Positions 45,412 to 55,178 of a stretch of 64,000 nucleotides of DNA are shown here, in pieces (within the stretch, counting starts at the first letter, position 1; every line of letters begins with the position of its first letter). This DNA is from Acinetobacter sp. NIPH 298. Its GTDB lineage: Bacteria; Pseudomonadota; Gammaproteobacteria; Pseudomonadales; Moraxellaceae. Where the stretch lies: assembly GCF_000369505.1 (NCBI RefSeq), contig NZ_KB850054.1:434001-498000 (forward strand). The letters are read 5' to 3'. Position numbers and translations under genes: made by a program. The notes under the pieces were generated by a model. That model saw only the letters and a program-made list of their open reading frames with translations. It did no database searches and had not been told where the DNA came from.

Positions 45412-45819
45412 ATGCGTTATTTATTGGATACCAATATTTGGATTGCCATGAGTAAAAATGTACCTCACTTATATGATTGGTTAAGTCGTTGTCCTGCAAG
45501 TGATATTGTGTTGTCTTCGGTGGTGTTGGCTGAAATTGAATACGGTATCGCCAAAAGCCAAAAACGTGAATATAACCGACAAGTCTTTGACAGTATCATC
45601 CAATCATTTCAGATTGTTGAATTTGATACTTTGGCTGCAAAGCAATATGGGTTAATTCGTGCAGATTTGGAGCAGCGCGGGCAAATTATTGGTCCAAACG
45701 ATATGATGATAGCTGCTCAAGCATTGTCATTAAATCTTGATTTAATTACAGATAATGAAAAGGAGTTTTGTAGGGTTCAACAACTGCGCGTTATGAATTG
45801 GTTGCGAAAATCGCCTTAA
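45412..45819 (+). CDS. VapC/FitB-like PIN-domain toxin
   Basis: A 135-residue PIN-domain ribonuclease. The acidic metal residues are Asp6 (YLLDTNIWI), Glu41 (VLAEIEYG), Asp97 (GPNDMMIAAQA) and Asp114 (LITDNEKEF). Related VapC toxins cleave tRNA or rRNA and stop translation. It is paired with the Phd-type antitoxin just upstream, a common mixed type II module. All four residues are present, so the toxin looks active. Confidence 0.92.
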   Translation: MRYLLDTNIWIAMSKNVPHLYDWLSRCPASDIVLSSVVLAEIEYGIAKSQKREYNRQVFDSIIQSFQIVEFDTLAAKQYGLIRADLEQRGQIIGPNDMMIAAQALSLNLDLITDNEKEFCRVQQLRVMNWLRKSP

Positions 45820-45903
45820 TTTGAATGAATGACAGAAAAACCAACTCATTCCAAAAAGTTTGTTAATTTATAAAAATGATAAATTAGATTTATGTAAAAC
45901 GAT

Positions 45904-45912
45904 TGTTATAAT
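45904..45912 (+). promoter_or_regulatory. Extended -10 promoter element of leuC
   Basis: TGTTATAAT (extended -10, TGn-TATAAT) lies 54 bases before the leuC start; the -35 region (ttagat) is weak, which fits an extended -10 promoter. Confidence 0.5.
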
Positions 45913-45966
45913 CAGTCTAAGATTAAATTACCCAGTCCTATGACAAGCACGATGGAGAGCGACGAC

Positions 45967-47385
45967 ATGGCAGGCAAAACATTGTATGACAAATTATGGG
46001 ATGACCATTTAGTAACGCAACGTGATGATGGTTCATGCTTAATTTATATTGATCGTCACTTATTGCATGAAGTCACTAGTCCTCAAGCATTTGAGGGTTT
46101 ACAGCTTGCTGGGCGTAAACCATGGCGTTTAAGTGCCAATGTCGCAACACCTGACCACAACGTTCCAACCTCTAAAAAAGAGCGTGAACAGGGGATTGCA
46201 GGAATTGAGGACGAAACCTCTCGTATCCAAGTGCAAACCTTAGACGATAACTGTAAAACATTTAATATCGTTGAATTTGGGATTAATGACATTCGCCAAG
46301 GGATTGCGCATGTTGTAGGCCCAGAGCAAGGTTTAACTTTACCGGGTATGACCGTGGTTTGTGGTGACTCGCATACGGCAACGCATGGTGCTTTTGGTTG
46401 TTTGGCACATGGGATTGGGACATCAGAAGTTGAACATGTATTGGCAACACAATGCTTAGTACAGAAAAAATCTAAAAATATGTTAGTCCGTGTGGATGGT
46501 GTATTGGGCAAAGGCGTGACATCGAAAGATGTGGTTTTGGCCATCATCGGCAAGATTGGTACGGCTGGTGGTACGGGTTATGCAATCGAGTTTGGCGGAC
46601 AAGTGTTCCGTGATATGTCGATTGAAGGCCGTATGACCGTGTGCAATATGGCAATCGAAGCGGGTGCCCGTGTGGGTATGGTTGCAGTTGATGACAAGAC
46701 TATTGCCTACGTGAAGGATCGTAACTATGCACCGAAAGCTGAGCAGTGGGATCAAGCAGTCGCCTATTGGAACACCTTACATTCTGATGAAGATGCAGTA
46801 TTTGACGCTGTCGTTGTATTGGATGGCGCAGAGATCGAGCCGCAAGTGTCTTGGGGAACCTCTCCAGAAATGGTGATTCCAGTTACGCAAGCAGTACCGA
46901 CTTTAGAGCAAGCCAAAGATGATGTACAACGTAATGATTGGACACGCGCTTATCAATATATGGGCTTAAATGCAGGTCAGGCTTTGTCTGATATCCAATT
47001 GGATCGTGTCTTTATTGGTTCATGTACTAACTCTCGTATTGAAGATATTCGTGCCGCTGCCGAAGTCGTGAAAGGTCGTAAAGTCGCTTCAAGTATCAAA
47101 CAAGCGATGATTGTTCCGGGTTCTGGTTTGGTAAAACAGCAGGCAGAGCAAGAAGGTTTGGATCAAATTTTCTTGGAAGCAGGTTTTGAATGGCGTGAAC
47201 CGGGTTGCTCAATGTGTTTGGCAATGAATGCGGATAAGTTACAACCAGGTGAGCATTGTGCATCAACCTCAAATCGTAATTTTGAAGGTCGTCAGGGCAA
47301 TGGTGGGCGTACCCATTTAGTCAGTCCCGCGATGGCAGCTGCGGCAGCGATTGCAGGTCATTTCGTTGATGTTCGTTCATTCTAA
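45967..47385 (+). CDS. leuC: LeuC, isopropylmalate isomerase large subunit
   Basis: A 472-residue aconitase-family protein that, with LeuD, isomerises 2- to 3-isopropylmalate in leucine synthesis. [14 protein letters not shown] is the family N-terminus. The [4Fe-4S] cysteines are in [16 protein letters not shown] and [24 protein letters not shown] is the active-site loop and NRNFEGRQG is typical. The ATG at 45967 is chosen because GGAGAG lies 7 bases before it; a start at 45940 adds nine unconserved residues. leuD follows after 12 bases. Confidence 0.96.
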   Translation: MAGKTLYDKLWDDHLVTQRDDGSCLIYIDRHLLHEVTSPQAFEGLQLAGRKPWRLSANVATPDHNVPTSKKEREQGIAGIEDETSRIQVQTLDDNCKTFNIVEFGINDIRQGIAHVVGPEQGLTLPGMTVVCGDSHTATHGAFGCLAHGIGTSEVEHVLATQCLVQKKSKNMLVRVDGVLGKGVTSKDVVLAIIGKIGTAGGTGYAIEFGGQVFRDMSIEGRMTVCNMAIEAGARVGMVAVDDKTIAYVKDRNYAPKAEQWDQAVAYWNTLHSDEDAVFDAVVVLDGAEIEPQVSWGTSPEMVIPVTQAVPTLEQAKDDVQRNDWTRAYQYMGLNAGQALSDIQLDRVFIGSCTNSRIEDIRAAAEVVKGRKVASSIKQAMIVPGSGLVKQQAEQEGLDQIFLEAGFEWREPGCSMCLAMNADKLQPGEHCASTSNRNFEGRQGNGGRTHLVSPAMAAAAAIAGHFVDVRSF

Positions 47386-47397
47386 AGGAGCAAAATC

Positions 47398-48045
47398 ATG
47401 GAAAAATATACTGTAGAGCAAGGTATTGTTGCACCTTTAGATCGTGCCAATGTGGATACTGATTTAATTATTCCGAAACAGTTTTTAAAATCAATCAAGC
47501 GCACTGGCTTCGGCGATAATTTATTTGATGAATTACGTTATTTAGATGAAGGTTATTTAGGTCAGGACATTAGTAAACGTCCTAAAGACCCTGATTTTGT
47601 CTTGAATCAGCCTCGTTATCAAGGTTCAACGATTTTATTGGCACGTACTAACTTCGGTTGTGGTTCAAGCCGCGAACATGCACCTTGGGCATTAAATGAA
47701 TATGGTTTTCGTACCGTGATTGCGCCAAGCTTTGCAGATATTTTCTTTAATAACTGTTTTAAAAATGGCATGTTGCCTGTGATCTTGTCTGAAGAGATTG
47801 TAGATCAGTTATTTAAAGAATGTGCTGAAGAAGGTTATCAATTGACCATTGATTTGGAAGCACAACAAGTACGTACGCCAACAGGTGAAGCCTTCAATTT
47901 TGAAATTGATCCATTCCGCAAACATTGTTTGCTGAATGGTTTAGATGACATTGGTTTAACTTTACAAGTTGCTGATGAGATTCGAGATTTTGAAGCGAAA
48001 GCCAAACAAGTGCGTCCTTGGGTATTTGATGAAATCAAAGCCTAA
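47398..48045 (+). CDS. leuD: LeuD, isopropylmalate isomerase small subunit
   Basis: A 215-residue swivel-domain subunit. [20 protein letters not shown] and [18 protein letters not shown] are the family signatures, and [20 protein letters not shown] closes the active site. An AAAGGAG site stands 7 bases before the ATG. The complete leuCD pair makes a functional isomerase. A stem-loop lies in the gap after it, before a lipoprotein gene that separates leuD from leuB. Confidence 0.96.
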   Translation: MEKYTVEQGIVAPLDRANVDTDLIIPKQFLKSIKRTGFGDNLFDELRYLDEGYLGQDISKRPKDPDFVLNQPRYQGSTILLARTNFGCGSSREHAPWALNEYGFRTVIAPSFADIFFNNCFKNGMLPVILSEEIVDQLFKECAEEGYQLTIDLEAQQVRTPTGEAFNFEIDPFRKHCLLNGLDDIGLTLQVADEIRDFEAKAKQVRPWVFDEIKA

Positions 48046-48097
48046 TTGTTTGAATACAATTTGAACATAATCATGGCATAGCGATACAACTCTTGTT

Positions 48098-48131
48098 AAC
48101 ATGCAAACAAAGATTAATTTGCTTGCATGTT
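48098..48131 (+). other. Stem-loop between leuD and the interposed lipoprotein gene
   Basis: aacatgcaa (48098-48106) / ttgcatgtt (48123-48131), with further pairing of aaa/ttt inside across a small internal loop. No T-run follows, so it could slow or stabilise the mRNA and would not terminate. Confidence 0.5.
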
Positions 48132-48159
48132 GATATGACATGAGGACTGGGCCCGAACA

Positions 48160-48735
48160 ATGAGAAGGATATTAGCACGCAATATTTTGCTGTGTTTATG
48201 TGTTGGTACGACTTTAACTGCCTGTCAGAATACACAAAATGTGGTTGATCAAGTTCGTATTGCTCAAAATACTTTAGAGCAGAGAGCGAATAACGCAACT
48301 TTATATTGTTCAGGCGTAGAAAATTGTGAATTTGCACGTATCGATGATACTGAGGTGATTAATGCGACCTCGCATCGCATCAGTCGAGAGGCGATGGAGC
48401 GAGGCATTGTGAGACTACAAGGTTCGGTTTTTAGTCGAAAACAACAAGTCTATCTGAGTGTTCCTGCCAAAGAATATGAAGTCGTGATTCGCTTTTATCC
48501 AATCTCTTTAGATCGTGCGGAGACTTTTCATGTCATTCATGAATTCAAGCCTTATTTAAACTATACCTTTAAAATGTATAGAGATAGGCCATCTGGTTCG
48601 GGGAGTTTATTAAATGTCTCTGCACCTGACCCGCTATGTGTTGATTTGCAGCAGGAACAACGCACGATTCGCCGTTTTTGCCGATCTTATGATGTCCGTA
48701 AAGGCTTAGGCGAGTTTGTTGAAAGAAGAGTTTAA
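48160..48735 (+). CDS. Lipoprotein of unknown function inside the leu cluster
   Basis: A 191-residue protein with a lipoprotein signal (LLCLCVGTTLTAC, Cys about residue 22). The mature part has a helical start (TQNVVDQVRIAQNTLEQRANNA) then a beta-rich domain with CSGVENCEFARIDDTEV, VYLSVPAKEYEVVIRFYPI and NYTFKMYRD. Four further cysteines may form disulphides. I recognise no family. It lies between leuD and leuB on the same strand with 43 bases to leuB. Why an envelope protein should be part of this operon is not clear; a conserved genus-specific insertion is likely. Confidence 0.7.
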   Translation: MRRILARNILLCLCVGTTLTACQNTQNVVDQVRIAQNTLEQRANNATLYCSGVENCEFARIDDTEVINATSHRISREAMERGIVRLQGSVFSRKQQVYLSVPAKEYEVVIRFYPISLDRAETFHVIHEFKPYLNYTFKMYRDRPSGSGSLLNVSAPDPLCVDLQQEQRTIRRFCRSYDVRKGLGEFVERRV

Positions 48736-48778
48736 TTGGCTTGCAGTGTAAACTGCTTATATCAAACTGGAAAAATAG

Positions 48779-49858
48779 ATGTCTAAACATATTTTAATTT
48801 TAGCGGGTGATGGTATTGGCCCTGAAATCGTGGGCGCTGCTGAAAAAGTTTTAACCAAGGTCAATCATAAATTTAATCTAGGTTTGACATGGGAACATGG
48901 TTTGCTCGGTGGTTCAGCAATTGATGCACATGGCGAACCCTATCCAGCTGTGACCAGTGAACAAGCCAAAAAATCAGATGCAATTTTATTAGGTGCTGTA
49001 GGTGGTCCTAAATGGGACAGCATCGAACGTTCGATTCGTCCTGAACGTGGTTTACTCAAAATCCGCAGTGAGCTGAATTTATTTGCCAACTTACGTCCAG
49101 CGATTCTGTACCCACAATTGGCTGACGCTTCAAGCTTAAAACCAGAAATTGTTGCAGGTTTAGATATTCTGATTGTGCGTGAGCTGACAGGTGGTATTTA
49201 TTTCGGTCAGCCACGTGGTATCCGTGAACTCGAAAACGGTGAAAAACAAGGCTACAACACTGATGTTTATTCCGAAAGCGAAATCAAGCGTATTGCTAAA
49301 GTCGCGTTTGAGCTGGCTGGCTTACGTGGTGGTAAAGTGTGTTCGGTCGATAAAGCCAATGTGCTTGAAGTGACTGAGTTGTGGAAGCAAACAGTAACCG
49401 ATTTACAGCAAGCGCAATATTCAAATATTCAGTTATCGCACATGTATGTCGATAATGCTGCGATGCAATTGGTCCGTGCACCTAAACAGTTTGATGTGAT
49501 TGTCACAGGCAATTTATTTGGCGATATTTTGTCGGATGAAGCCGCAATGTTGACGGGCTCAATCGGTATGTTGCCTTCAGCATCATTGGATGAAAAGGGC
49601 AAAGGCATGTATGAACCATGTCATGGTTCTGCACCAGATATTGCAGGTCAAAATGTCGCGAATCCACTTGCCACTGTGCTTTCGGTTGCAATGATGTTGC
49701 GCTACACCTTCCGTGAAGAAGCAGCAGCCAAAGCGATTGAAGATGCTGTAGGTCAAGTATTGGATCAAGGTTTACGTACCGCGGATATTATGTCTGAAGG
49801 CATGACCAAAGTGGGTACAGATGCGATGGGTGAAGCGGTTGTTTCAGCACTGAGCTAG
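48779..49858 (+). CDS. leuB: LeuB, 3-isopropylmalate dehydrogenase
   Basis: A 359-residue NAD-dependent enzyme that oxidises and decarboxylates 3-isopropylmalate. It shows [12 protein letters not shown] at the start, [37 protein letters not shown] and the metal-binding [25 protein letters not shown] in pieces. [12 protein letters not shown] follows as expected. It completes the leucine branch started by leuC and leuD. A strong terminator follows at 49870. Confidence 0.97.
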   Translation: MSKHILILAGDGIGPEIVGAAEKVLTKVNHKFNLGLTWEHGLLGGSAIDAHGEPYPAVTSEQAKKSDAILLGAVGGPKWDSIERSIRPERGLLKIRSELNLFANLRPAILYPQLADASSLKPEIVAGLDILIVRELTGGIYFGQPRGIRELENGEKQGYNTDVYSESEIKRIAKVAFELAGLRGGKVCSVDKANVLEVTELWKQTVTDLQQAQYSNIQLSHMYVDNAAMQLVRAPKQFDVIVTGNLFGDILSDEAAMLTGSIGMLPSASLDEKGKGMYEPCHGSAPDIAGQNVANPLATVLSVAMMLRYTFREEAAAKAIEDAVGQVLDQGLRTADIMSEGMTKVGTDAMGEAVVSALS

Positions 49859-49869
49859 AGTCTATATTG

Positions 49870-49900
49870 AAAAAACGCAGCTAAAAAGGCTGCGTTTTTT
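49870..49900. terminator. Bidirectional terminator after leuB
   Basis: aaaaaacgcagc (49870-49881) / gctgcgtttttt (49889-49900), 7-base loop. Flanking A and T runs serve both leuB and the convergent lipoprotein gene. Confidence 0.9.
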
Positions 49901-49915
49901 ATTTGGTATATTGAT

Positions 49916-50323
49916 TTAGCACGCTTTGCCTTCATAGCGAATTGAACGCGCAATCTGTTGCTGATCAAGCTCAAAAATAATATGGCAATAAAAGTTAACA
50001 TCGTAGGATTGTTGACCCGTTTGAACCGCACCTATACGTGCAGAACTCCCCATGCCTGAACCAGATTCACCAAATGATTGTGGCATCGGCACTGGAATGT
50101 TGATTGGACGCAGTACGGTGAAAATCAAAGAACGATCAGTTTTTTTAGGTTGTTTTAATGTTTGAAAGCCTAAATCGTTCAAATTGAGCTTGTGTTGAAT
50201 GTCATCGGCTGACTGCCCAATATAAGGCTGTAAGTAATCTTGCAGTTGAACAGATTGCCATCCCGGTGTTGCGCAACCTTGTAATAGTAATGCGAAGAAA
50301 ATAATAAAAAATTTATAATGCAT
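49916..50323 (-). CDS. Small lipoprotein of unknown function
   Basis: A 135-residue protein with a lipobox LLLQGC (Cys about residue 17). The mature part reads DYLQPYIGQSADDIQHKLNL, similar in style to SmpA/OmlA-like beta-alpha folds in which a small domain opens with a GxSxxD-helix. A Gly/Ser-rich linker (FGESGSGMGSSARIG) and a C-terminal strand with two Cys follow. Single gene, convergent with leuB. I do not name a family. Confidence 0.68.
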   Translation of the reverse strand: MHYKFFIIFFALLLQGCATPGWQSVQLQDYLQPYIGQSADDIQHKLNLNDLGFQTLKQPKKTDRSLIFTVLRPINIPVPMPQSFGESGSGMGSSARIGAVQTGQQSYDVNFYCHIIFELDQQQIARSIRYEGKAC

Positions 50324-50513
50324 TGTGACTATTTCCTTATTTTTGGAATAAATAATTTTTATATTTTTGAGCAGCGAGCGTGAGAGACGTATTTAAATCT
50401 ATCCGTTCCGGAGACGATATTATATTACAGCAATAATTACATATCGCTGTAAATGACTTAAACATTTAAGTCAATGTTAGACCGTTAAATAGAGCATTCG
50501 CTTATCGCTTGTA

Positions 50514-50540
50514 AAAAAAGCCACGAGATGTGGCTTTTTT
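50514..50540 (-). terminator. Terminator of infA
   Basis: aaaaaagccac (50514-50524) / gtggctttttt (50530-50540), 5-base loop; T-run on the minus strand just after the infA stop. Confidence 0.88.
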
Positions 50541-50554
50541 GCATTCACTAATTC

Positions 50555-50776
50555 TTAGCGCGCACGATAAGTGATACGACCCTTTGTCAAATCATAAGGT
50601 GTCATTTCAACTTTTACACTGTCACCTGTCAAAATACGGATATAGTGTTTACGCATTTTACCAGAAATGTGAGCAATAACTTCGTGACCGTTTTCTAAAC
50701 GTACACGGAACATCGTATTAGGAAGCGTTTCGGTGACAACGCCTTCGAACTCAATGAGTTCCTCTTTATTGGCCAT
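50555..50776 (-). CDS. infA: Translation initiation factor IF-1
   Basis: A 73-residue OB-fold protein that binds the ribosomal A site during initiation. [30 protein letters not shown] gives the family N-terminus (pieces EFEGVVTE and [11 protein letters not shown]), with [31 protein letters not shown] and a terminal RYR-type Arg tail. It stands alone and diverges from the AraC-type regulator. Confidence 0.97.
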   Translation of the reverse strand: MANKEELIEFEGVVTETLPNTMFRVRLENGHEVIAHISGKMRKHYIRILTGDSVKVEMTPYDLTKGRITYRAR

Positions 50777-51005
50777 AGCCTACCTGAGATCAAATTGGAA
50801 AGGCGCAAATTATAGTCAATTTATTTAAAATTTACAAGATATAAGCTAAGCAAGGCTGTCAGATATTAATCAAAAGAACTGTCAGACAATTTATAAATTT
50901 TTTTTAACAAAAGAAGCAGAATAGTGTTGTCAGTTTGGTCAATCAACGTTAATCTAAAATTATTGTTCATTGTCACAATAAAGTATCTACAGGGAAGGGC
51001 ACTGC

Positions 51006-52016
51006 GTGGGTCAGTTAACAGATGCATCGGTTGTATTGCGCTTTGGTTATCAGGCAATTCGTAAAGCAGGATTACCAACCGAAGAGATTTTAACAAAGGC
51101 AGGGGTTGCACTCAATCAAGTTGATACCAATGCGAGAACGCCATTAAGTGCACAGCATGCATTTTGGATTGCTGCTCGGGATGTGAGTAATGATCAAGAT
51201 ATCGGGCTGCATTTAGGGGAATATTTACCGCTATATCGTGGTCAAGTGATTGAGCATTTATTTATCAGTAGTGAAACCTTTGGTGAGGGCTTAAAGCGAG
51301 CACTGGCTTACCAACGTCTGATTAGTGATGCTTTTGATGCGAAACTTATTGTTGAAGATGGACGCTGTTATTTAAGTAACGGTGAACAATTATGGCCTGA
51401 CCAATTTGTTAATCGTCATTTTTCTGAATGTGTGTTTTCTGGTATTTTACGTTTCTTTAAGTTTATTACTGAAGGTCAATTTCAGCCAATCTATATTGAT
51501 TTTAATTTCAGTGAAGGGGCTGAGGATGACGAATATTTTAGAGTATTTGGCTGCCCCGTTAGCTTAGGACAAAAAGAGACCCGACTTTATTTTGATGCTG
51601 CGGTGTTAGATTATCCTTTGTGGCAAGCTGAACCAGAGCTACTACAATTGCATGAACAGCTTGCCATTGAAAAATTACAAGAGCTTGCACGCTATGATCT
51701 CGTTGGTGAAGTTCGTCGTGCGATTGGTTCGACCTTGGAAAGCGGGGAGACCACATTGGAAACTGTTGCAGCGCAACTCAATATTACACCGCGCCGCCTA
51801 AGAACACAGCTCAGTGAAGCAAATACCAGTTTTCAGCAAATTCTTTCAGATTATCGCTGTCGTCTAGCGAAAAAATTACTCGCAAATACCACTGAAAGTG
51901 TTGAGCGTATTGTGTATTTAACAGGTTTCTCTGAACCAAGTACTTTCTATCGTGCATTTAAACGTTGGACCAACGAAACCCCAGTGGAATATCGTAAACG
52001 TAAACAGCGCCAGTGA
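51006..52016 (+). CDS. AraC-family transcriptional regulator
   Basis: A 336-residue regulator. The N-terminal part (about 1-220) is the arabinose-binding-like domain of the OruR/ArgR group (LRFGYQAIRKAGLPTEEIL; HLGEYLPLYRGQVIEHLF). The C-terminal AraC domain has two helix-turn-helix motifs: TLETVAAQLNITPRRLRTQL and ESVERIVYLTGFSEPSTFYRAFKRWTNETPVEYRK in pieces. It starts with GTG 51006 behind gggaaggg. The effector and targets are unknown; it lies alone next to infA. Its sequence class is often linked to fatty acid or amine metabolism. Confidence 0.88.
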   Translation: MGQLTDASVVLRFGYQAIRKAGLPTEEILTKAGVALNQVDTNARTPLSAQHAFWIAARDVSNDQDIGLHLGEYLPLYRGQVIEHLFISSETFGEGLKRALAYQRLISDAFDAKLIVEDGRCYLSNGEQLWPDQFVNRHFSECVFSGILRFFKFITEGQFQPIYIDFNFSEGAEDDEYFRVFGCPVSLGQKETRLYFDAAVLDYPLWQAEPELLQLHEQLAIEKLQELARYDLVGEVRRAIGSTLESGETTLETVAAQLNITPRRLRTQLSEANTSFQQILSDYRCRLAKKLLANTTESVERIVYLTGFSEPSTFYRAFKRWTNETPVEYRKRKQRQ

Positions 52017-52033
52017 TTTAAACTGATTCAACG

Positions 52034-52062
52034 AAGCCTTATCAAAAAGATAAGGCTTTTTT
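52034..52062 (+). terminator. Terminator of the AraC-type gene
   Basis: aagccttatc (52034-52043) / gataaggctt (52049-52058), loop aaaaa, followed by T residues; it abuts the truA stop on the opposite strand. Confidence 0.88.
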
Positions 52063-52858
52063 ATTCAGCCAAGTTTAACCATTGCGGCCCTAATGGCGGC
52101 TGCGGTAAATCAAAGTGCTCTGGATAATACGCCTGAATAAAATATAGCCCATCCGCTGGTGCTGTTACACCTGCCGCCTTGCGATCTTCAGCAGCAAACA
52201 TAGTGTCAATATGTTCAATCTCATAGAGCCCTTGTCCGATTTCAAGCAAACATCCCATAATATTTCGGACCATATGATGTAAAAAACCATCGGCTTGAAT
52301 ATCGAGGACGAGATAGCGACCATGTTCAAACAGACGACAATGTTTGACATGACGCACGGGTTGATTGGACTGACATGCAGCGGCGCGGAAAGATTCAAAA
52401 TTATGAGTGCCTTCAAACTTTGCTGCGGCAGCGATCATTTTTTTCACATCTAAGTTTTGATAGAGATGAGTGACTTGTTTTTGTAGTAGCGCAGGTCGCA
52501 TTGGAGCGTTATAAACAACATAGCGATAACGTCGCGCAATTGCTTTAAAACGTGCATGGAAATTTTCATCCATACATTTGATCCATTGAATCGAAATATC
52601 TTTAGGAAGTTGACTATTTGCACCCATGATCCAACCACGTTCAGGGCGGATGGCTTCAGTATCAAAGTGCGCCACCATATTGGTGGCATGTACGCCTGCA
52701 TCGGTACGTCCTGCACCATGTAAAATAATGGTTTCGTTGGCGACTTTGCTGAGGACTTTTTCAATGGTTTCTTGAACACTTGCAATGCCCGCTTGTTGGG
52801 TTTGCCAACCACGGTATTGAGTACCGCAAAATTCAATACCGATTGCATAACGTTGCAT
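52061..52858 (-). CDS. truA: TruA, tRNA pseudouridine synthase (U38-40)
   Basis: A 265-residue enzyme that makes pseudouridine at tRNA positions 38-40. The catalytic Asp53 is in GAGRTDAGVHA. YDGTQ-like IEFCGTQYRGWQTQ opens the protein, and RYRYVVYN, DGFLHHMVRNIMG and VTAPADGLYF follow in family order. asd-fimV-truA is a typical gene order in pseudomonads; here an asparaginase gene is placed between truA and fimV. Confidence 0.96.
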   Translation of the reverse strand: MQRYAIGIEFCGTQYRGWQTQQAGIASVQETIEKVLSKVANETIILHGAGRTDAGVHATNMVAHFDTEAIRPERGWIMGANSQLPKDISIQWIKCMDENFHARFKAIARRYRYVVYNAPMRPALLQKQVTHLYQNLDVKKMIAAAAKFEGTHNFESFRAAACQSNQPVRHVKHCRLFEHGRYLVLDIQADGFLHHMVRNIMGCLLEIGQGLYEIEHIDTMFAAEDRKAAGVTAPADGLYFIQAYYPEHFDLPQPPLGPQWLNLAE

Positions 52859-52872
52859 GTCTTAACCTCAGA

Positions 52873-53838
52873 TTAGTGTTGCTGCCAATGTTCAAACCAT
52901 TGATCATGGGTCGGGTATTTTAAATACATTTGCAGCACTTTTGCATATAAATCAGCATGGCAGTGACAGTCATTGATCAAAACTTTAGCTGATTTAATCC
53001 AAGCACTCACCGCATAGCGCTGATCAAGCTGTCCAAAGGTCACTTGAGTGCTGATAATTGAAAGACATTGCTTGTGATACAGAGCATCAAATAACGCTAA
53101 AATCTCATCATTCACTGCGATATTGCCAGTGCCGAATCCTTGTAACACGAGGAAATTTGGTGGTGCAGCCAAGATATTATTTAACTGCGATAACAGTTGC
53201 TCTTTGCCAATCGGTTGTAGCATAAGATTGAGCATACTGAGTTGTGTGGCTTGTTCAATATGTTCATTTTGAACAATAAAATAATCAGCCGTCGTTTTAC
53301 AGGTTTGATTTGCATCTTTACCTGCAAAAGCATCAAGTTCAGTAGTGTGAACCTTTAATGTCGTTTGTGCGTGGAAAACTTGCTGATGGAATGTCAGATA
53401 AACCCCAGCAGGCCGTTGTATGACTTGCTCAAGTGCAAGAGATAAGTTGCTCAATGCATCTGTGAACTCTCTGGTATCATTGCCTTCAATATTGAGTAAG
53501 GGGTATTGGCTGCCCGTAATAATCGCGTGGCAAGAATGCCCCAAAAAGCGTGCAAGCGTTGCTGCCGCATAGCTTAAAGTATCAGTGCCATGAATAATCA
53601 CGAAATGCTGATAATTTTTGAGTTGTAACTGTTGAATTTGTTGTACTAACTGCAACCAATCAGTCGCTGTACATGCGCTACTATCTTGAATACTGGGTGC
53701 GGCAAAACACTCTACATCTAAGTGAGGTGGAATCACTTTTTTGAGTGCTGGTAAAAAATTTTGTTCTGGCATTGGCATCAGTGGTTCACCCACACAGCCA
53801 AAAGTTCCACCCATATAAATTAAAGCGATCTTTTGCAT
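52873..53838 (-). CDS. L-asparaginase family protein
   Basis: A 321-residue asparaginase fold. The first catalytic Thr12 lies in YMGGTFGCVGE and the second motif is HGTDTLSYAAATLARFL (Thr85, Asp86). Both halves of the active site are therefore present. There is no signal peptide, so a cytoplasmic, AnsA-like enzyme is likely. FLVLQGFGTGN and QVTFGQLDQRYAVSAW are also family-like. It lies 14 bases upstream of truA on the same strand and interrupts the usual fimV-truA adjacency. Confidence 0.87.
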   Translation of the reverse strand: MQKIALIYMGGTFGCVGEPLMPMPEQNFLPALKKVIPPHLDVECFAAPSIQDSSACTATDWLQLVQQIQQLQLKNYQHFVIIHGTDTLSYAAATLARFLGHSCHAIITGSQYPLLNIEGNDTREFTDALSNLSLALEQVIQRPAGVYLTFHQQVFHAQTTLKVHTTELDAFAGKDANQTCKTTADYFIVQNEHIEQATQLSMLNLMLQPIGKEQLLSQLNNILAAPPNFLVLQGFGTGNIAVNDEILALFDALYHKQCLSIISTQVTFGQLDQRYAVSAWIKSAKVLINDCHCHADLYAKVLQMYLKYPTHDQWFEHWQQH

Positions 53839-53857
53839 AATAAAAAGTTTTTCATCA

Positions 53858-53883
53858 TAAAAAAAGCAGTCATAGAGACTGCT
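53858..53883 (-). terminator. Terminator after the FimV C-terminal gene
   Basis: agcagtc (53865-53871) / gactgct (53877-53883), loop ataga; on the minus strand it is followed by T residues (53864 down to 53858). Confidence 0.8.
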
Positions 53884-53902
53884 TATATTAGACCGATACG
53901 TC

Positions 53903-55114
53903 TCAAGACGCTATTTTATTGAGTAATTTTTCTGAACGTTGTTGTTGTTCTTGGTTGAGTTGAAGCTGATGGTTTTGTAATAGTTCACGGGCAGATGTAT
54001 AAGCACCAAGCTCAATATATTGTTCAGCTAGATCTAAGTTAAGTTCAACTTCATCTAACTGTTGTAAATCTGAGAATGATTGAGCTAAAGGATCGTTGAG
54101 TTCTACAGTTGGTGTTTGTGGAATCGGCTCAGCGACTTCTAGGCTTGGTTCAGTAGCTGTGGTAGGTTGTGTAAGGTCAAAAGAAAACTCAGTTTTTTCA
54201 GTCGCTGCTTGTTTTTCACTATGATGTTGTGGTTGATCAATATTGAAATCTAAGCCAGGCGTTTCGGTGATATTGTCAGTCTTGATTTCACTTTGGCTAG
54301 ATGTTGCATCTAAATTAGAGAAATTAAAATCTAATTCAGGCTTTGCGTCATTGCCCGATAATGCTTCAGTCGCAGGTGCTGAGTCGGATGAAAAGTCTAA
54401 AGCAGGTTGCTGTTGTAGCTCCGTTGTCGGTTTGACGGTTTCTTTCTGTTCAAAGGAAAAGTCGAAATCTAAAGCTTGAACCTGTGCCGCTGCTTCGGCA
54501 GGTTTCTCTTGCTCAGCAGGAGCAGTATATTCAGATTGTATATCCTCAAAAGTCGGTTTGGCCGATGTTTGGACTAATGCATCAAAGTCGGCCGTTTTAT
54601 TTTGAGCTTCAACTTCTGCAATACGTGATGATTGTGTTGGTTGCGAGTTGAAGCCAATACTATCAAATGATTGAGAGTTCTTTATACGCTCTTGGTTCTT
54701 TGCTTCAGCCGCCCGTGCAATATCCTCTAATTTTAATGCGTGTACATGCTTAATCAGTTGATCAATCGCAAAGTCATCTTTTTGCGCTAAATGGATATCA
54801 AGTAAAAATAGATAAAGCTCATGTTGGGAGTTATCTTGTTTTAAAGCTTGATTGATTTGTGCTTCGGCAGATTGATAGTTACCGCTTTGAATTTGTTGCG
54901 TAAGTTTTTGACGCAAGCTTTCTGAAATTGCAGTCGTTGCTGGAGGGGCAGACTCTCGTTCGTCACGTGCGAGTGCTGTGCGCGTCGCCGCTTTCTTTGC
55001 TGTCTTGCTGGCACTTTTCTTGGATGCCGCATGATTTTGAGTGTTCTCACGTTTCTTTAAAACGATCGCAACGACCAATACGATGACGAGCAATACAATT
55101 ATTATCGTTGACAT
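53903..55114 (-). CDS. FimV C-terminal half: membrane anchor plus TPR/FimV C-domain
   Basis: A 403-residue protein that looks like the cytoplasmic half of FimV. One membrane helix (residues 3-19, IIIVLLVIVLVVAIVLKK) opens it. A Lys/Ala-rich segment, a TPR-like stretch (SGNYQSAEAQINQALKQDN, about 78-96) and a long acidic, Gln/Thr-rich disordered region with repeated LDFNF/LDFDF motifs follow. It ends in the FimV C-terminal domain (VELNLDLAEQYIELGAYTSARELL). A good ribosome site (aagggg) precedes ATG 55114, and 64 bases separate it from the LysM-bearing half upstream, so this is a separate gene and not a frameshift product. Confidence 0.8.
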   Translation of the reverse strand: MSTIIIVLLVIVLVVAIVLKKRENTQNHAASKKSASKTAKKAATRTALARDERESAPPATTAISESLRQKLTQQIQSGNYQSAEAQINQALKQDNSQHELYLFLLDIHLAQKDDFAIDQLIKHVHALKLEDIARAAEAKNQERIKNSQSFDSIGFNSQPTQSSRIAEVEAQNKTADFDALVQTSAKPTFEDIQSEYTAPAEQEKPAEAAAQVQALDFDFSFEQKETVKPTTELQQQPALDFSSDSAPATEALSGNDAKPELDFNFSNLDATSSQSEIKTDNITETPGLDFNIDQPQHHSEKQAATEKTEFSFDLTQPTTATEPSLEVAEPIPQTPTVELNDPLAQSFSDLQQLDEVELNLDLAEQYIELGAYTSARELLQNHQLQLNQEQQQRSEKLLNKIAS

Positions 55115-55178
55115 GATCCATACCCCTTAAAAAATAGAACCGCTTTTATCCAAATCTTTGAGAATCTTCTTCCATAAC

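Noticed and set aside
45819..45966. Leucine leader peptide or T-box before leuC
   Set aside because: No run of Leu codons, no T-box sequence and no attenuator hairpin was found in the 147 bases.
53835..53865. Prophage or integrative element boundary near the asparaginase gene
   Set aside because: No integrase, attachment repeat or tRNA adjoins it; the AT-rich stretch is only the terminator of the fimV-type gene.
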